Program-made: the position numbers and the translations under genes | The notes under the pieces: generated by a model | Database searches by the model: none | What the model was told of the DNA's origin: nothing | Seen by the model: the letters and a program-made list of their open reading frames with translations, nothing else | Assembly (NCBI RefSeq): GCF_003010965.1 | Contig: NZ_PGGM01000014.1 | Coordinates: forward strand, 62,001 to 126,000 | Source of the DNA: Phyllobacterium sophorae | GTDB taxonomy: Bacteria > Pseudomonadota > Alphaproteobacteria > Rhizobiales > Rhizobiaceae | DNA length: 64,000 nt | Reading direction: 5' to 3' | Part shown: positions 17,796-25,483 of the stretch, piece after piece | Position numbering within the stretch: the first letter of the stretch is position 1 | Layout: every line of letters starts with the position of its first letter

Positions 17796-17838
17796 TAATA
17801 GCGCTTCGTAATAGATTTACTTTGAAAAAGCGCTATTA
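17796..17838 (+). promoter_or_regulatory. Perfect inverted repeat before repA, candidate RepA operator
   Basis: TAATAGCGCTT (17796-17806) and AAGCGCTATTA (17828-17838) form an 11-bp perfect inverted repeat with a 21-base spacer, ending 15 bases before the repA ATG. In repABC replicons RepA represses its own operon through large palindromes at this position, so autorepression is the likely role; the sequence alone does not prove it. Confidence 0.6.
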
Positions 17839-17853
17839 GAGGTTTCGGTTCCA

Positions 17854-19053
17854 ATGAACATCGCAATACCTCTGCCCAAATTCGAGTTTGACGACAAGAT
17901 CCTCGATCAAGGTGCGGAGATTTCACGCCGGCTCGACCAGCTTCGGATGGAAAAATTTCCGCCGAACGCGACGAAGACATTGCGTTCCTTTTCCATGGCG
18001 GAAGTGGCCCACTATCTTGGTGTCACGCAGAACAATCTAAAGCGCCTGCACCTGGAAGGCAAAGGTCCTGTACCGGCGCAGGCTTCGTCGGGCCGGCGCT
18101 CGTATACGGCCGAGCAGATGCTGGAGCTGCGGCATTATCTTGACCGCAACGGACGCACCGAGGTGAAGAAGTATGTTCCGCACCGCAAGCCGGGTGACAA
18201 GCTGCAGGTTATTGCAGTCGTTAATTTCAAGGGAGGATCGGGTAAGACGACAACTGCGGCCCACCTCGCCCAGTATCTCGCACTCACCGGTCACCGCGTT
18301 CTCGCCATCGATCTTGATCCGCAGGCATCCTTGTCGGCATTGCATGGTTTTCAGCCGGAACTTGATCGCAATCTGTCGCTCTACGAATCGATCCGGTATG
18401 ACGAAGATCGCAAGCCGATTTCTGACGTCATACTCCCAACCAATTTCCCGGGTCTCGACATCATCCCTGCAAATCTCGAGTTGCAGGAGTATGAGTATGA
18501 TACCCCCCTTGCGATGCAGGACCGCGCATCGCTCGAAGGCAGACAGTTCTTCACCCGTATCGGCAAGGCCCTTGAGGAAGTCGATAGCCGCTATGATGTC
18601 GTGGTTGTCGATTGCCCGCCGCAATTGGGGTACCTGACACTGACGGCCATGTCTGCCGCGACATCAGTGCTCATTACCGTCCATCCGCAGATGCTGGATC
18701 TCATGTCGATGTCGCAGTTCCTGTTGATGCTCGGCGGTATTCTCAAGACCGTAAAGCAGGCTGGCGCCAAAGTGCAACTCGACTGGTTCCGGTACTTGAT
18801 CACACGCTATGAGCCGACGGATATCCCGCAGGCACAAATGGTGGGGTTCATGCAATCGATGCTTGCGGAAGAAATTCTGGCCAATCCGATGCTGAAATCC
18901 ACTGCCGTGTCGGACGCCGGTTTGACCAAACAAACACTGTATGAGGTAGAGAAAAACAGCTTTACCCGCTCCACTTACGAACGCGCGATCGAATCGCTTG
19001 ATGCGGTCAACTCGGAAATTGCCGCGCTTGTACACCGGGCATGGGGGCGCTGA
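17854..19053 (+). CDS. repA: Plasmid partitioning ATPase RepA (ParA family)
   Basis: A 399-residue ParA-type Walker ATPase. An N-terminal helix-turn-helix region (about residues 45-110, FSMAEVAHYLGVTQNNLKRL) precedes the deviant Walker A motif FKGGSGKTTTAAHLAQYL at about residues 125-142, then the DLDPQAS and VVDCPPQLG motifs. RepA segregates the replicon together with RepB and represses the repABC operon. It is first in the cassette, with a parS-like site on each side. Length and motif order are complete. Confidence 0.96.
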   Translation: MNIAIPLPKFEFDDKILDQGAEISRRLDQLRMEKFPPNATKTLRSFSMAEVAHYLGVTQNNLKRLHLEGKGPVPAQASSGRRSYTAEQMLELRHYLDRNGRTEVKKYVPHRKPGDKLQVIAVVNFKGGSGKTTTAAHLAQYLALTGHRVLAIDLDPQASLSALHGFQPELDRNLSLYESIRYDEDRKPISDVILPTNFPGLDIIPANLELQEYEYDTPLAMQDRASLEGRQFFTRIGKALEEVDSRYDVVVVDCPPQLGYLTLTAMSAATSVLITVHPQMLDLMSMSQFLLMLGGILKTVKQAGAKVQLDWFRYLITRYEPTDIPQAQMVGFMQSMLAEEILANPMLKSTAVSDAGLTKQTLYEVEKNSFTRSTYERAIESLDAVNSEIAALVHRAWGR

Positions 19054-19065
19054 CATGGCAGATTG

Positions 19066-19081
19066 GTTTACTGCAGTAAAA
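19066..19081 (+). promoter_or_regulatory. parS-like centromere site 2 (repA-repB spacer)
   Basis: GTTTACTGCAGTAAAA matches the repABC parS pattern GTTNNCNGCNGNNAAC at every fixed base but the last. It lies 55 bases before the repB start, a known location for the centromere of several repABC replicons. Confidence 0.8.
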
Positions 19082-19135
19082 ACGGCGATTTTCGATCGAA
19101 AGATCAACTGCTTAACCCAAAACGGGAGCAGATAG

Positions 19136-20101
19136 ATGGCCCGTAAGGATATTTTCAGCAGCGTAATGAACCAGGCTCCGTTGAAGGCGGAGCGGAATGA
19201 TGCGTTGTCGTACGTTGTGAGCGGTGCTTCCCGCTCGATCAAGAGTTCGTTTGAGGAACTCGCCAAGGGAAGTGTCGTCGAACTCGATCCGGATCTCGTG
19301 GACGGTTCCTTTGTGTCTGATCGGCTTGATCAGGACGACGAAGCCTATCACGAGCTATTGGCCGCGATCAGGGAGAGGGGGCAGGATTCCCCCATTTTGG
19401 TGCGGCCACACCCGGCCGGTTCGGGCCGCTATCAGATCGTTTTCGGGCACCGCCGTGTTAAGGTTGCCAAACAACTTGGGCGCCAGGTTCGTGCAGTCGT
19501 CAAGCCACTGACGGATCAGGATCACGTTATCGCGCAGGGCCAGGAAAATGCTGCGCGCTCGAATCTTTCCTTTATCGAGCGAACACTGTTCGCCAAACGT
19601 TTGGCCGATCTTGGCTACGATCAGTCGGTCATCAGGTCTGCACTTGCGCTTGACGCGACGACCTATTCAAAAATGCAATCGGTATCGGCGAATGTTCCGG
19701 AAGCGATTATCGTTGCAATTGGATCGGCAAAGGCGATTGGCCGTGACCGGTGGTGGCAGCTGTCGAAGCTGCTGCAAGTGCCGGGCAATGGCCAGAAGGC
19801 CGTACAGTTGGTTGCCGCAGACGATTTTATGGCGCAAACAGGCGATGAACGGTTCAATTTGCTTTTCAATTTCTTGAGTAAATCGAAACGCCAGACCACG
19901 AAGCCCGCGGCATCCGCCAAAAAGGTTTGGTCGCCTAAAGACAAGTCCATAAGCGTCGATATCAAAGACACCGGCAAGTTATTTACATTGTCATTGCGGG
20001 AGAAAAACGCCTCCCGCTTTGGAGCGTATATCGCTGAAAACCTTGAAGACCTCTATCGGGTCTTTAGGGAATCGGAAACGTCAAGGAAAACAGGAGACTA
20101 A
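19136..20101 (+). CDS. repB: Plasmid partitioning protein RepB (ParB family)
   Basis: A 321-residue ParB-type centromere-binding protein. The ParB/Spo0J core is clear at about residues 65-130 (SPILVRPHP, YQIVFGHRRVKVAKQLG, ENAARSNLSFIE), followed by a helix-turn-helix region and a C-terminal dimerisation segment. A GGGAG Shine-Dalgarno precedes ATG 19136. It binds the parS sites in this cassette and works with RepA. Confidence 0.96.
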   Translation: MARKDIFSSVMNQAPLKAERNDALSYVVSGASRSIKSSFEELAKGSVVELDPDLVDGSFVSDRLDQDDEAYHELLAAIRERGQDSPILVRPHPAGSGRYQIVFGHRRVKVAKQLGRQVRAVVKPLTDQDHVIAQGQENAARSNLSFIERTLFAKRLADLGYDQSVIRSALALDATTYSKMQSVSANVPEAIIVAIGSAKAIGRDRWWQLSKLLQVPGNGQKAVQLVAADDFMAQTGDERFNLLFNFLSKSKRQTTKPAASAKKVWSPKDKSISVDIKDTGKLFTLSLREKNASRFGAYIAENLEDLYRVFRESETSRKTGD

Positions 20102-20104
20102 TCC

Positions 20105-20167
20105 GCAAAAGAAAAAAGCCCACCTAAACATCGCTGTCTCGGAAGGCTTCTCTCATATCTCTAGCAG
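20105..20167 (-). ncRNA. Counter-transcribed antisense RNA (incompatibility/copy-number RNA) between repB and repC
   Basis: On the minus strand a TTGACA (complement of 20196-20201) and a GATTCT (complement of 20173-20178) are separated by 17 bases and would start an RNA near 20167. It ends in a stem-loop pairing the complements of 20141-20149 and 20116-20124 (nine positions, one imperfect), followed by a U-run over the A-rich stretch 20107-20117. A roughly 60-nt antisense RNA in this spacer that limits repC expression is a general property of repABC replicons. Confidence 0.78.
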
Positions 20168-20261
20168 GATCGAGAATCGCATTTCCCCGAATCAGTGTCA
20201 AGACTTTTTGACGTCGTGTAGGCGAGCCGGTTTCTTTTGCCTTTAGAAAGGTGAAACGGAG

Positions 20262-21476
20262 ATGCTTGGAAATCTCATAACGACGCCCTTTGGGCGGCGA
20301 TCGATGTCGCTTGGCCAATTGAAAATCCAGGCTCAAGCCCAGGACATCGAAGCGGGCAAGACCGCCGACAAGTGGCAGGTGTATCGCTGGCTGTGCGAAG
20401 GCAAGGAAATCATCGGCGTTGGCGACCGCTCGCTGGCGGTGCTCAACGCTTTGCTGTCGTTCCTGCCCGATAATGAACTGTCGGCCGACAACGGCCTGGT
20501 GGTGTTTCCCTCCAACGTCCAGCTGTCGATGCGCGCCCATGGCATGGCCAATGCCACCTTGCGCCGGCATTTGGCGGCCCTGCTCGAATGCGGTCTGATC
20601 ACGCGCAAGGACAGCCCCAACGGCAAGCGCTACTCCCGCAAGGGCAGGCGCGGGGAGATCACCGACGCGTTCGGCTTTTCCCTGGCACCCTTGCTGGCCC
20701 GTGCAGAAGAGCTGCAGCAGGCCGCCGAGAGCGTGCGGGCCGCCTCCCGGGCCCTGAAGCTGGTGCGCGAGCGCATCACGCTGCAGCGGCGGGATATCGC
20801 CAAGCTCATCGAGGTGGCCGTCGCCGAAGACGTTTGCGGCGACTGGGGGACGCTGTGGACGCGGTTTCGCGCCATTGTCGAGGCAATCCCGCGCCGGGCA
20901 GCGCTTGAGGCCCTGGAGCCGATCCTGAGCGATCTGGCGGCGTTGCATGACGAAGTGGCTATGCTGTTGGAAAAGCATGTAAATGCTGAGAATCCGAGCG
21001 CCAATGAGTCTCAGAATGATCCGCAACAACAGAATTCAAAACCCGACTCTAAATCTGATCTTGAACCTGGCTTAAGAAACAGCCAAGGGCCGAAATCCGC
21101 GCTGGCAAAAACCAAGGCTGAGGATGCGACAAAGGCCTATCCGCTCGGATTGGTGATGAAGGCCTGTCCAGAAATCGCCGACTATGCGGCAAACGGCATC
21201 AGCATCTGGCGCGATTTGATGACCACGGCGGCCCAAGTGCGGGGGTACCTCGGCATTTCGCCCTCGGCCTATGAGGAAGCGCTTGACGTCTTCGGCCAGG
21301 AGAACACCGCCGTCGTCATCGCCTGCATCCTGCAGCGGGCTCAGCGCATCAATTCTGCCGGCGGTTATCTGCGGGCCTTGACCGAAAAGGCGAGGGCAGG
21401 GGAGTTTTCGATCGGGCCAATGTTGATGGCGGCATTGAAGGCAAATGGCGTGCAACCGCAGCTGGTGTCGAAGTAA
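20262..21476 (+). CDS. repC: Replication initiator RepC
   Basis: A 404-residue initiator of the repABC family. It begins MLGNLITTPFGRRSMSLG, the usual RepC N-terminus (TTPFGRR), followed by a winged-helix DNA-binding part (about residues 60-160), a variable low-complexity stretch rich in Ser, Asn and Gln (about 245-290), and a conserved C-terminal domain (about 290-400). RepC is the only protein essential for replication in this class, and the origin normally lies within repC itself. The antisense RNA upstream is expected to control its level. Confidence 0.96.
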   Translation: MLGNLITTPFGRRSMSLGQLKIQAQAQDIEAGKTADKWQVYRWLCEGKEIIGVGDRSLAVLNALLSFLPDNELSADNGLVVFPSNVQLSMRAHGMANATLRRHLAALLECGLITRKDSPNGKRYSRKGRRGEITDAFGFSLAPLLARAEELQQAAESVRAASRALKLVRERITLQRRDIAKLIEVAVAEDVCGDWGTLWTRFRAIVEAIPRRAALEALEPILSDLAALHDEVAMLLEKHVNAENPSANESQNDPQQQNSKPDSKSDLEPGLRNSQGPKSALAKTKAEDATKAYPLGLVMKACPEIADYAANGISIWRDLMTTAAQVRGYLGISPSAYEEALDVFGQENTAVVIACILQRAQRINSAGGYLRALTEKARAGEFSIGPMLMAALKANGVQPQLVSK

Positions 21477-21846
21477 CCCAGGAGTGAAAATATGCGCTGA
21501 CGCCTTTGTTGCAGCGCGTTCAGGGATACAGCCTGGCGGTGGCCTTAAACTCATACAATACCGCGTGCTGCGCTGTTCTTGGCGGGAAAGGTCTTCACGA
21601 AATACCGTAAATCGGGAGGATCGCGCACCGGCGTTCTGCCCGACTTTTTCATTGGCGCTCAAGCAGCGGTTAGCCAACTAACCCTGCTCACCCGGGATAT
21701 CGGTCGATATCGAACATATTTTCCGTCGCTAACGCTGATCACACCCGGTATTTGACGCAGGTCCCATGTCGCTGACACAAGTAGAGAGCACGGTTGGTCC
21801 GGTCTCTGCACCGGTGCAGGTTATAGGGTCGCGAGGGTTGCAACGG
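21477..21846. other. Gap after repC with no recognisable gene
   Basis: About 370 bases. I see no coding region with family character and no clear terminator. Short reading frames here have no recognisable features. Confidence 0.6.
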
Positions 21847-22107
21847 CTATTGTGATACCACCCCGAGCTTTCTGGCCCGGTCGAGCACGTGTTTAACCGA
21901 GGAGGCTGCCCATGTCGATGATCCACGCGGTGTGCGCTCATGCATCGCCTCAAGCTGGCTGGCGATATCACGGAACGTCAGGTTCGGGTTGGCATTGGCA
22001 ATGCTGGTGACCAGTGACATCAGTCGATCTTGCGGTGCGCGGCGAGGGGAGGGGCGTAACAGCCCGGCATCGGCCAAGCCCTCACGGGTGATGGGTTGTG
22101 GTTTCAT
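21847..22107 (-). pseudogene. C-terminal remnant of a serine recombinase (resolvase/invertase)
   Basis: An 86-residue frame ending LTFRDIASQLEAMHERTPRG, then WAASSVKHVLDRARKLGVVS. This resembles the C-terminal DNA-binding tail of serine resolvases, where a TPRG-W-A-S-V-xx-(V/L)LxRAxxLG pattern is common. The catalytic N-terminal domain with the active Ser is absent, and the frame loses family resemblance upstream of about 22110. A copy of the interspersed 24-bp repeat lies 60 bases away. It is probably a broken mobile-element gene at the edge of the accessory island. Confidence 0.6.
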
Positions 22108-22113
22108 ACTCAA

Positions 22114-22780
22114 ATTCTAACCCGCGCGAAACCACGCTTGTACAATATCGGAAGTGATGAGAAAACGGTCGTTTGAAAATGCCGATAATAGGGTAAGCGA
22201 GCATCTCTACAGGCGACAGAACGTCCGAAACACAAGGGAAACAGGCCTTTGGATGACCAGAGATGCGCAACTACATGTCCATTGCCGTTCGGTCGGCAAC
22301 ACCATGCAGAGCCTAGCGCGGAGCATTGAAGTTCTAGTCCGGTATGAAGAAGCTATCTAGTAGTTAGCTTCTGTGACGGGAAAAACATTAACCTAAACAA
22401 TGCATTAAATGGCGAGGACATAATTGGCCTCACGCTTAGCGTGGGTAACGGGACCAGATTCGGTGGTGTCGACATCGCATCATCTTGGGCAGGACCGCCG
22501 GGTTGGGATAGTTTCGAGCGCGATGGAGCAGGCCGGCAGCCAGCGTGCTAGGAGCTCTGTCGAAGCATGTCCGGAACGCTTGTGCCGCTCCAGATGACGG
22601 TTTACCTGCCAGACTTTCGGCGTCCGATATCCGATAATAGTACCAGACGAGATCGCCAATTGCTTCTCGCCTGCTTCAACGTTGGCGGTTAATAGCTTGT
22701 GAATGAGAAGCCGATAGACTCCGTGCTGGTTAGAGTGGCAGTTCGGCGTCAAGACTTTTCTCCAGTCGCCAGAAATTGCG
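22114..22780. other. Gene-poor junction at the left edge of the accessory island
   Basis: About 670 bases holding repeat copy A (22169-22192) but no supported gene. A minus-strand frame over 22480-23175 runs opposite the next gene and shows no family character. Composition is more AT-rich than the replication genes, as expected for acquired DNA. Confidence 0.5.
22169..22192 (-). repeat. Interspersed repeat, copy A (left side of defence-like island)
   Basis: Read on the minus strand, this 24-bp element (core ATTATCGGCATTTTCAAACG) is identical over 24 bases to copy C at 46657-46680 and shares an 18-bp core with copy B at 35577. Copy A is inverted relative to B and C, so A and B point outward from the 22.2-35.6 kb island. 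Confidence 0.85.
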
Positions 22781-22855
22781 ATGATATATAAAGCCGTACG
22801 CCTAGATAATCTCAAGCCGCTATACTTAAAGCATAGATCGGGTTCATTAATATCG

Positions 22856-23368
22856 ATGAGTGACACAATTCGCGCCATTACAAGGAGTGTTTTTCCAAAT
22901 TTTCCGGATGAATTAGCCGAAGAATGGCTGGCTCCGTTCGTTACTGAATTGGGTGAGCCTAACTCTGACGGAAGGTGGCTAAACATCCTCGGCGGGCGGC
23001 CTCTTGATTTCTGGCGTGGCGTTGCTTGGTACAAGGAATGTGTTGACTTAATTACTTTGGTTGGTTCCGCGCTAACACAAGAGTCCAATCGTACGCTTGC
23101 GGAAATGGAGATGGGATACTTCAACGGGGTATCGAACCCGTATTCCCAATATATGCCAAATGGCAGAGAAACCACCCTACAGGCTCTTGAATATCTTCGA
23201 ACACATCAGGTTTTTCATTCTCCACCAGTGCTCTTGTGCCATCCAAGCGGAACGATAGACATCATGGATGGAAATCACCGGATGCTGGCATATGTGCTCG
23301 CAGTGAGAGAGAACCCACCTTCTGCCAACTCGGCCCAATTTGTGTGGATCGGGCGGTATGACTCTTGA
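22856..23368 (+). CDS. Hypothetical protein with a ParB-like DGNHR motif
   Basis: A 170-residue protein, or 195 residues if the in-frame ATG at 22781 is used; neither start has a strong Shine-Dalgarno. The C-terminal half contains TIDIMDGNHRMLAYVLA (residues 138-154 from 22856), resembling the DGxHR segment of ParB/sulfiredoxin-fold proteins, which can bind nucleotides. No other domain is recognised. It stands alone upstream of the PD-(D/E)XK gene, and its AT-rich 5' part suggests transfer. A role in the neighbouring island is inference. Confidence 0.6.
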   Translation: MSDTIRAITRSVFPNFPDELAEEWLAPFVTELGEPNSDGRWLNILGGRPLDFWRGVAWYKECVDLITLVGSALTQESNRTLAEMEMGYFNGVSNPYSQYMPNGRETTLQALEYLRTHQVFHSPPVLLCHPSGTIDIMDGNHRMLAYVLAVRENPPSANSAQFVWIGRYDS

Positions 23369-23684
23369 TCGGCTAGGTGCCGTAACAGAGCGCAATCGAA
23401 CAATTATCATTTAGAGCCGAAGCAGTTGCGGTCACGAGAGCCCCTCCGTCATCGTGCGGCCGCCCCGATCTTCGCGATGAACTCCACCGAGCTCGCAGAG
23501 TACATTCGCACGGCTTCCGCGCGCGCTTCGTCACCGGCTATCTGGGACAAGAAGGTTCAAGCCACTTGTCCACGTTCGACACCACGCTCTGAGATTTTAA
23601 CCATCTCGAATGAAAATCGTAATAGACCATATCTGCTGGCACAGTGACCAGGTGTGAAATCTAGGCAACCTTCTGGAGTTATAA
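23369..23684 (-). other. Gap with a possible degraded coding remnant
   Basis: No intact gene. On the minus strand a stretch around 23450-23560 translates to a protein-like C-terminus (SQIAGDEARAEAVRMYSASS... ending AAAR and a stop) in a frame without a start, and a second frame just upstream also looks protein-like. I do not recognise the family; it may be a broken gene. Confidence 0.3.
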
Positions 23685-25253
23685 GTGTCGAAGCGGGATG
23701 TCGGGGCGATTGGAGAAAATCAATTTCTGGGTTGGTGTGAGCCCGAAGGCTTCCGCGCTCAGAAGTCTCAGATTGATCGCCTGGGTTGGGATTTTCTCCT
23801 CGAAAACGAGCCCGTGCTTGCCGATGATGTTCCGATTGACCGGCAGCACAGATTGCAGAAATTCCTCATCCAGGTGAAGTCTACCGATCGGCTGGGAGAA
23901 CCTCCCCGAATTAAGCTCTCTGCTCTAAAGCACCTAGTCGACGCCGATATGGCCGCGGCGATCGCTGTGCTGGAATTTGGAAATTCCAGCAGAGCGCCCA
24001 CCCGAAGCCTGATAGTTCCTGTTGACGAAGCGCTTATTGCCAAGACGTTGCGACGGGTAAGGCAGGAGGAGGCGAAGGGTAGCCGGAGGATACATAGGAT
24101 AACCGTGCCCATTCCCCTTGACCGCGCAATCGAGCTGGGAAATCTGGGAGAGGGATTGGCTGACGCCCTGACGGGAATGCTCGGCGGTGATCCCTCGGAA
24201 TATCTAAAGCTTAAAATTCATCAGCGAGCCACATGCGGCTATGACGAAGGATCAATCGTGGGCAGGTTTTTTGTCCCCGGTGAAGAAGCGAAAGAAAAAA
24301 TCGACGAGCTATTTCTGGGAGGTCGCCGCGAACTCAACGTGACCGATATGGTCATTGAGCGCCGGCGCTTCGGCATCGCGCTGGAGACCGATACCGACTT
24401 CTTCCGTGACGCCATCATCGAGATGGAAGCTCCACCATTAATGACGGCATCGATCGAGCTGGAAGATTTGGATGATGGAGAATGGACAAGCGTTCCAGTT
24501 GGCCTTTTTGTGGTCCCCCCGTTCATCGATGCCGGCCGCGAAGCCCCCATCCGATTGGCCAACGAATATCTCGAAATCGTACTGGACTTCAAAAAAGAGT
24601 GGGCGGGCATCACCTTCGACTACGACGGCAAGAAAACACTTGATCTGAATGATGCAGTATCCCTTATCGAAGTGGGCGCGATTCTGGCCCGGCCAAACAA
24701 GAAGGTTGCCATACTGTTCAAGGACACGCGGCTGGACTTGCCTGCAGACGTCCAGGAAGGCCCCTTCAGGCACTGGATACACGCGACGAAACTATTGCGG
24801 CGCATGGCCGCCGCAATCTCAAGGAGGCATCATTCGGGAAGTCCCGGCCTCCTGCTTTCCGACTTTTATGTTTGGATTGACAGACACTCCGAACTCCTCG
24901 CGCTGGCGTCGATGCCAGGCGTCCAATTGTTTCTCCCGCGTTGGGACGATGACGAGATCATCGACCAGCAAGATACGTTGCTCGCGCCATTGTCTTTGGA
25001 ACTGGCCGGTTCCCAGTACAGCGTTCTCGTCGAAGTGCCGATCGTCACGATGGAGAAGGATGACAAAGAAATCCGGGTAGTCGGAGGAGAGCCTCGGATC
25101 GTCGAGGATATCGCGCTGCCACTAGGGGCCGACAATGCTCATTTCGTCGATCGTGCGGTCGAGATCTCTAAACGGTATCGAAAGACACAAGCGCCCGCGC
25201 TGCTCTTGGGTTCCTTCGAAGGATGGGATACGTCATCCGGATCGGTGAGGTAA
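23685..25253 (+). CDS. Predicted PD-(D/E)XK-type nuclease-domain protein of the accessory island
   Basis: A 522-residue protein with a GTG start at 23685 and TCTGGAG just upstream. The first 70 residues carry a restriction-endonuclease-like pattern: GAIGENQF (Glu11), GWDFLLE (Asp36) and LIQVKST (Gln63-x-Lys65), the E...D...QxK layout of DUF4365/Mrr-like nucleases. The remaining 450 residues are mixed alpha/beta with no family I recognise. It precedes the SIS-HAD operon on the same strand by 230 bases containing a strong hairpin. It could be a DNA-cleaving effector or a DNA-end sensor; catalysis is not proven. Confidence 0.7.
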   Translation: MSKRDVGAIGENQFLGWCEPEGFRAQKSQIDRLGWDFLLENEPVLADDVPIDRQHRLQKFLIQVKSTDRLGEPPRIKLSALKHLVDADMAAAIAVLEFGNSSRAPTRSLIVPVDEALIAKTLRRVRQEEAKGSRRIHRITVPIPLDRAIELGNLGEGLADALTGMLGGDPSEYLKLKIHQRATCGYDEGSIVGRFFVPGEEAKEKIDELFLGGRRELNVTDMVIERRRFGIALETDTDFFRDAIIEMEAPPLMTASIELEDLDDGEWTSVPVGLFVVPPFIDAGREAPIRLANEYLEIVLDFKKEWAGITFDYDGKKTLDLNDAVSLIEVGAILARPNKKVAILFKDTRLDLPADVQEGPFRHWIHATKLLRRMAAAISRRHHSGSPGLLLSDFYVWIDRHSELLALASMPGVQLFLPRWDDDEIIDQQDTLLAPLSLELAGSQYSVLVEVPIVTMEKDDKEIRVVGGEPRIVEDIALPLGADNAHFVDRAVEISKRYRKTQAPALLLGSFEGWDTSSGSVR

Positions 25254-25398
25254 TGTTGCGGCCCGATTTCGAAGGCGCCGGCAAAATATTCAGGATCGTC
25301 CGGCCGCAACCGTTTATAGTTGTTGATGACTTGTCTTGATCTTCTGTGACGTGTTGTAAGTTCTCACGTTTTCCACGAACTTCTTGATCCTGGAATTC

Positions 25399-25421
25399 GC
25401 CTGAAACACTTTGTTTCAGGC
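25399..25421 (+). promoter_or_regulatory. Perfect hairpin/palindrome before the SIS-HAD operon
   Basis: GCCTGAAAC-ACTTT-GTTTCAGGC is a 9-bp perfect inverted repeat about 60 bases before the first gene of the five-gene operon. No T-run follows, so an operator or processed leader hairpin is as likely as a terminator for the upstream gene. Confidence 0.5.
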
Positions 25422-25483
25422 ATATCCGCCCATCAGTTGGTTATTCGACGCGGTGTGGGGACATAGCCTTACACAGGGAGATG

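Noticed and set aside
22480-23175. A 231-codon minus-strand frame
   Set aside because: It runs antisense to the DGNHR-motif gene and upstream noncoding DNA, with no family character in any part.
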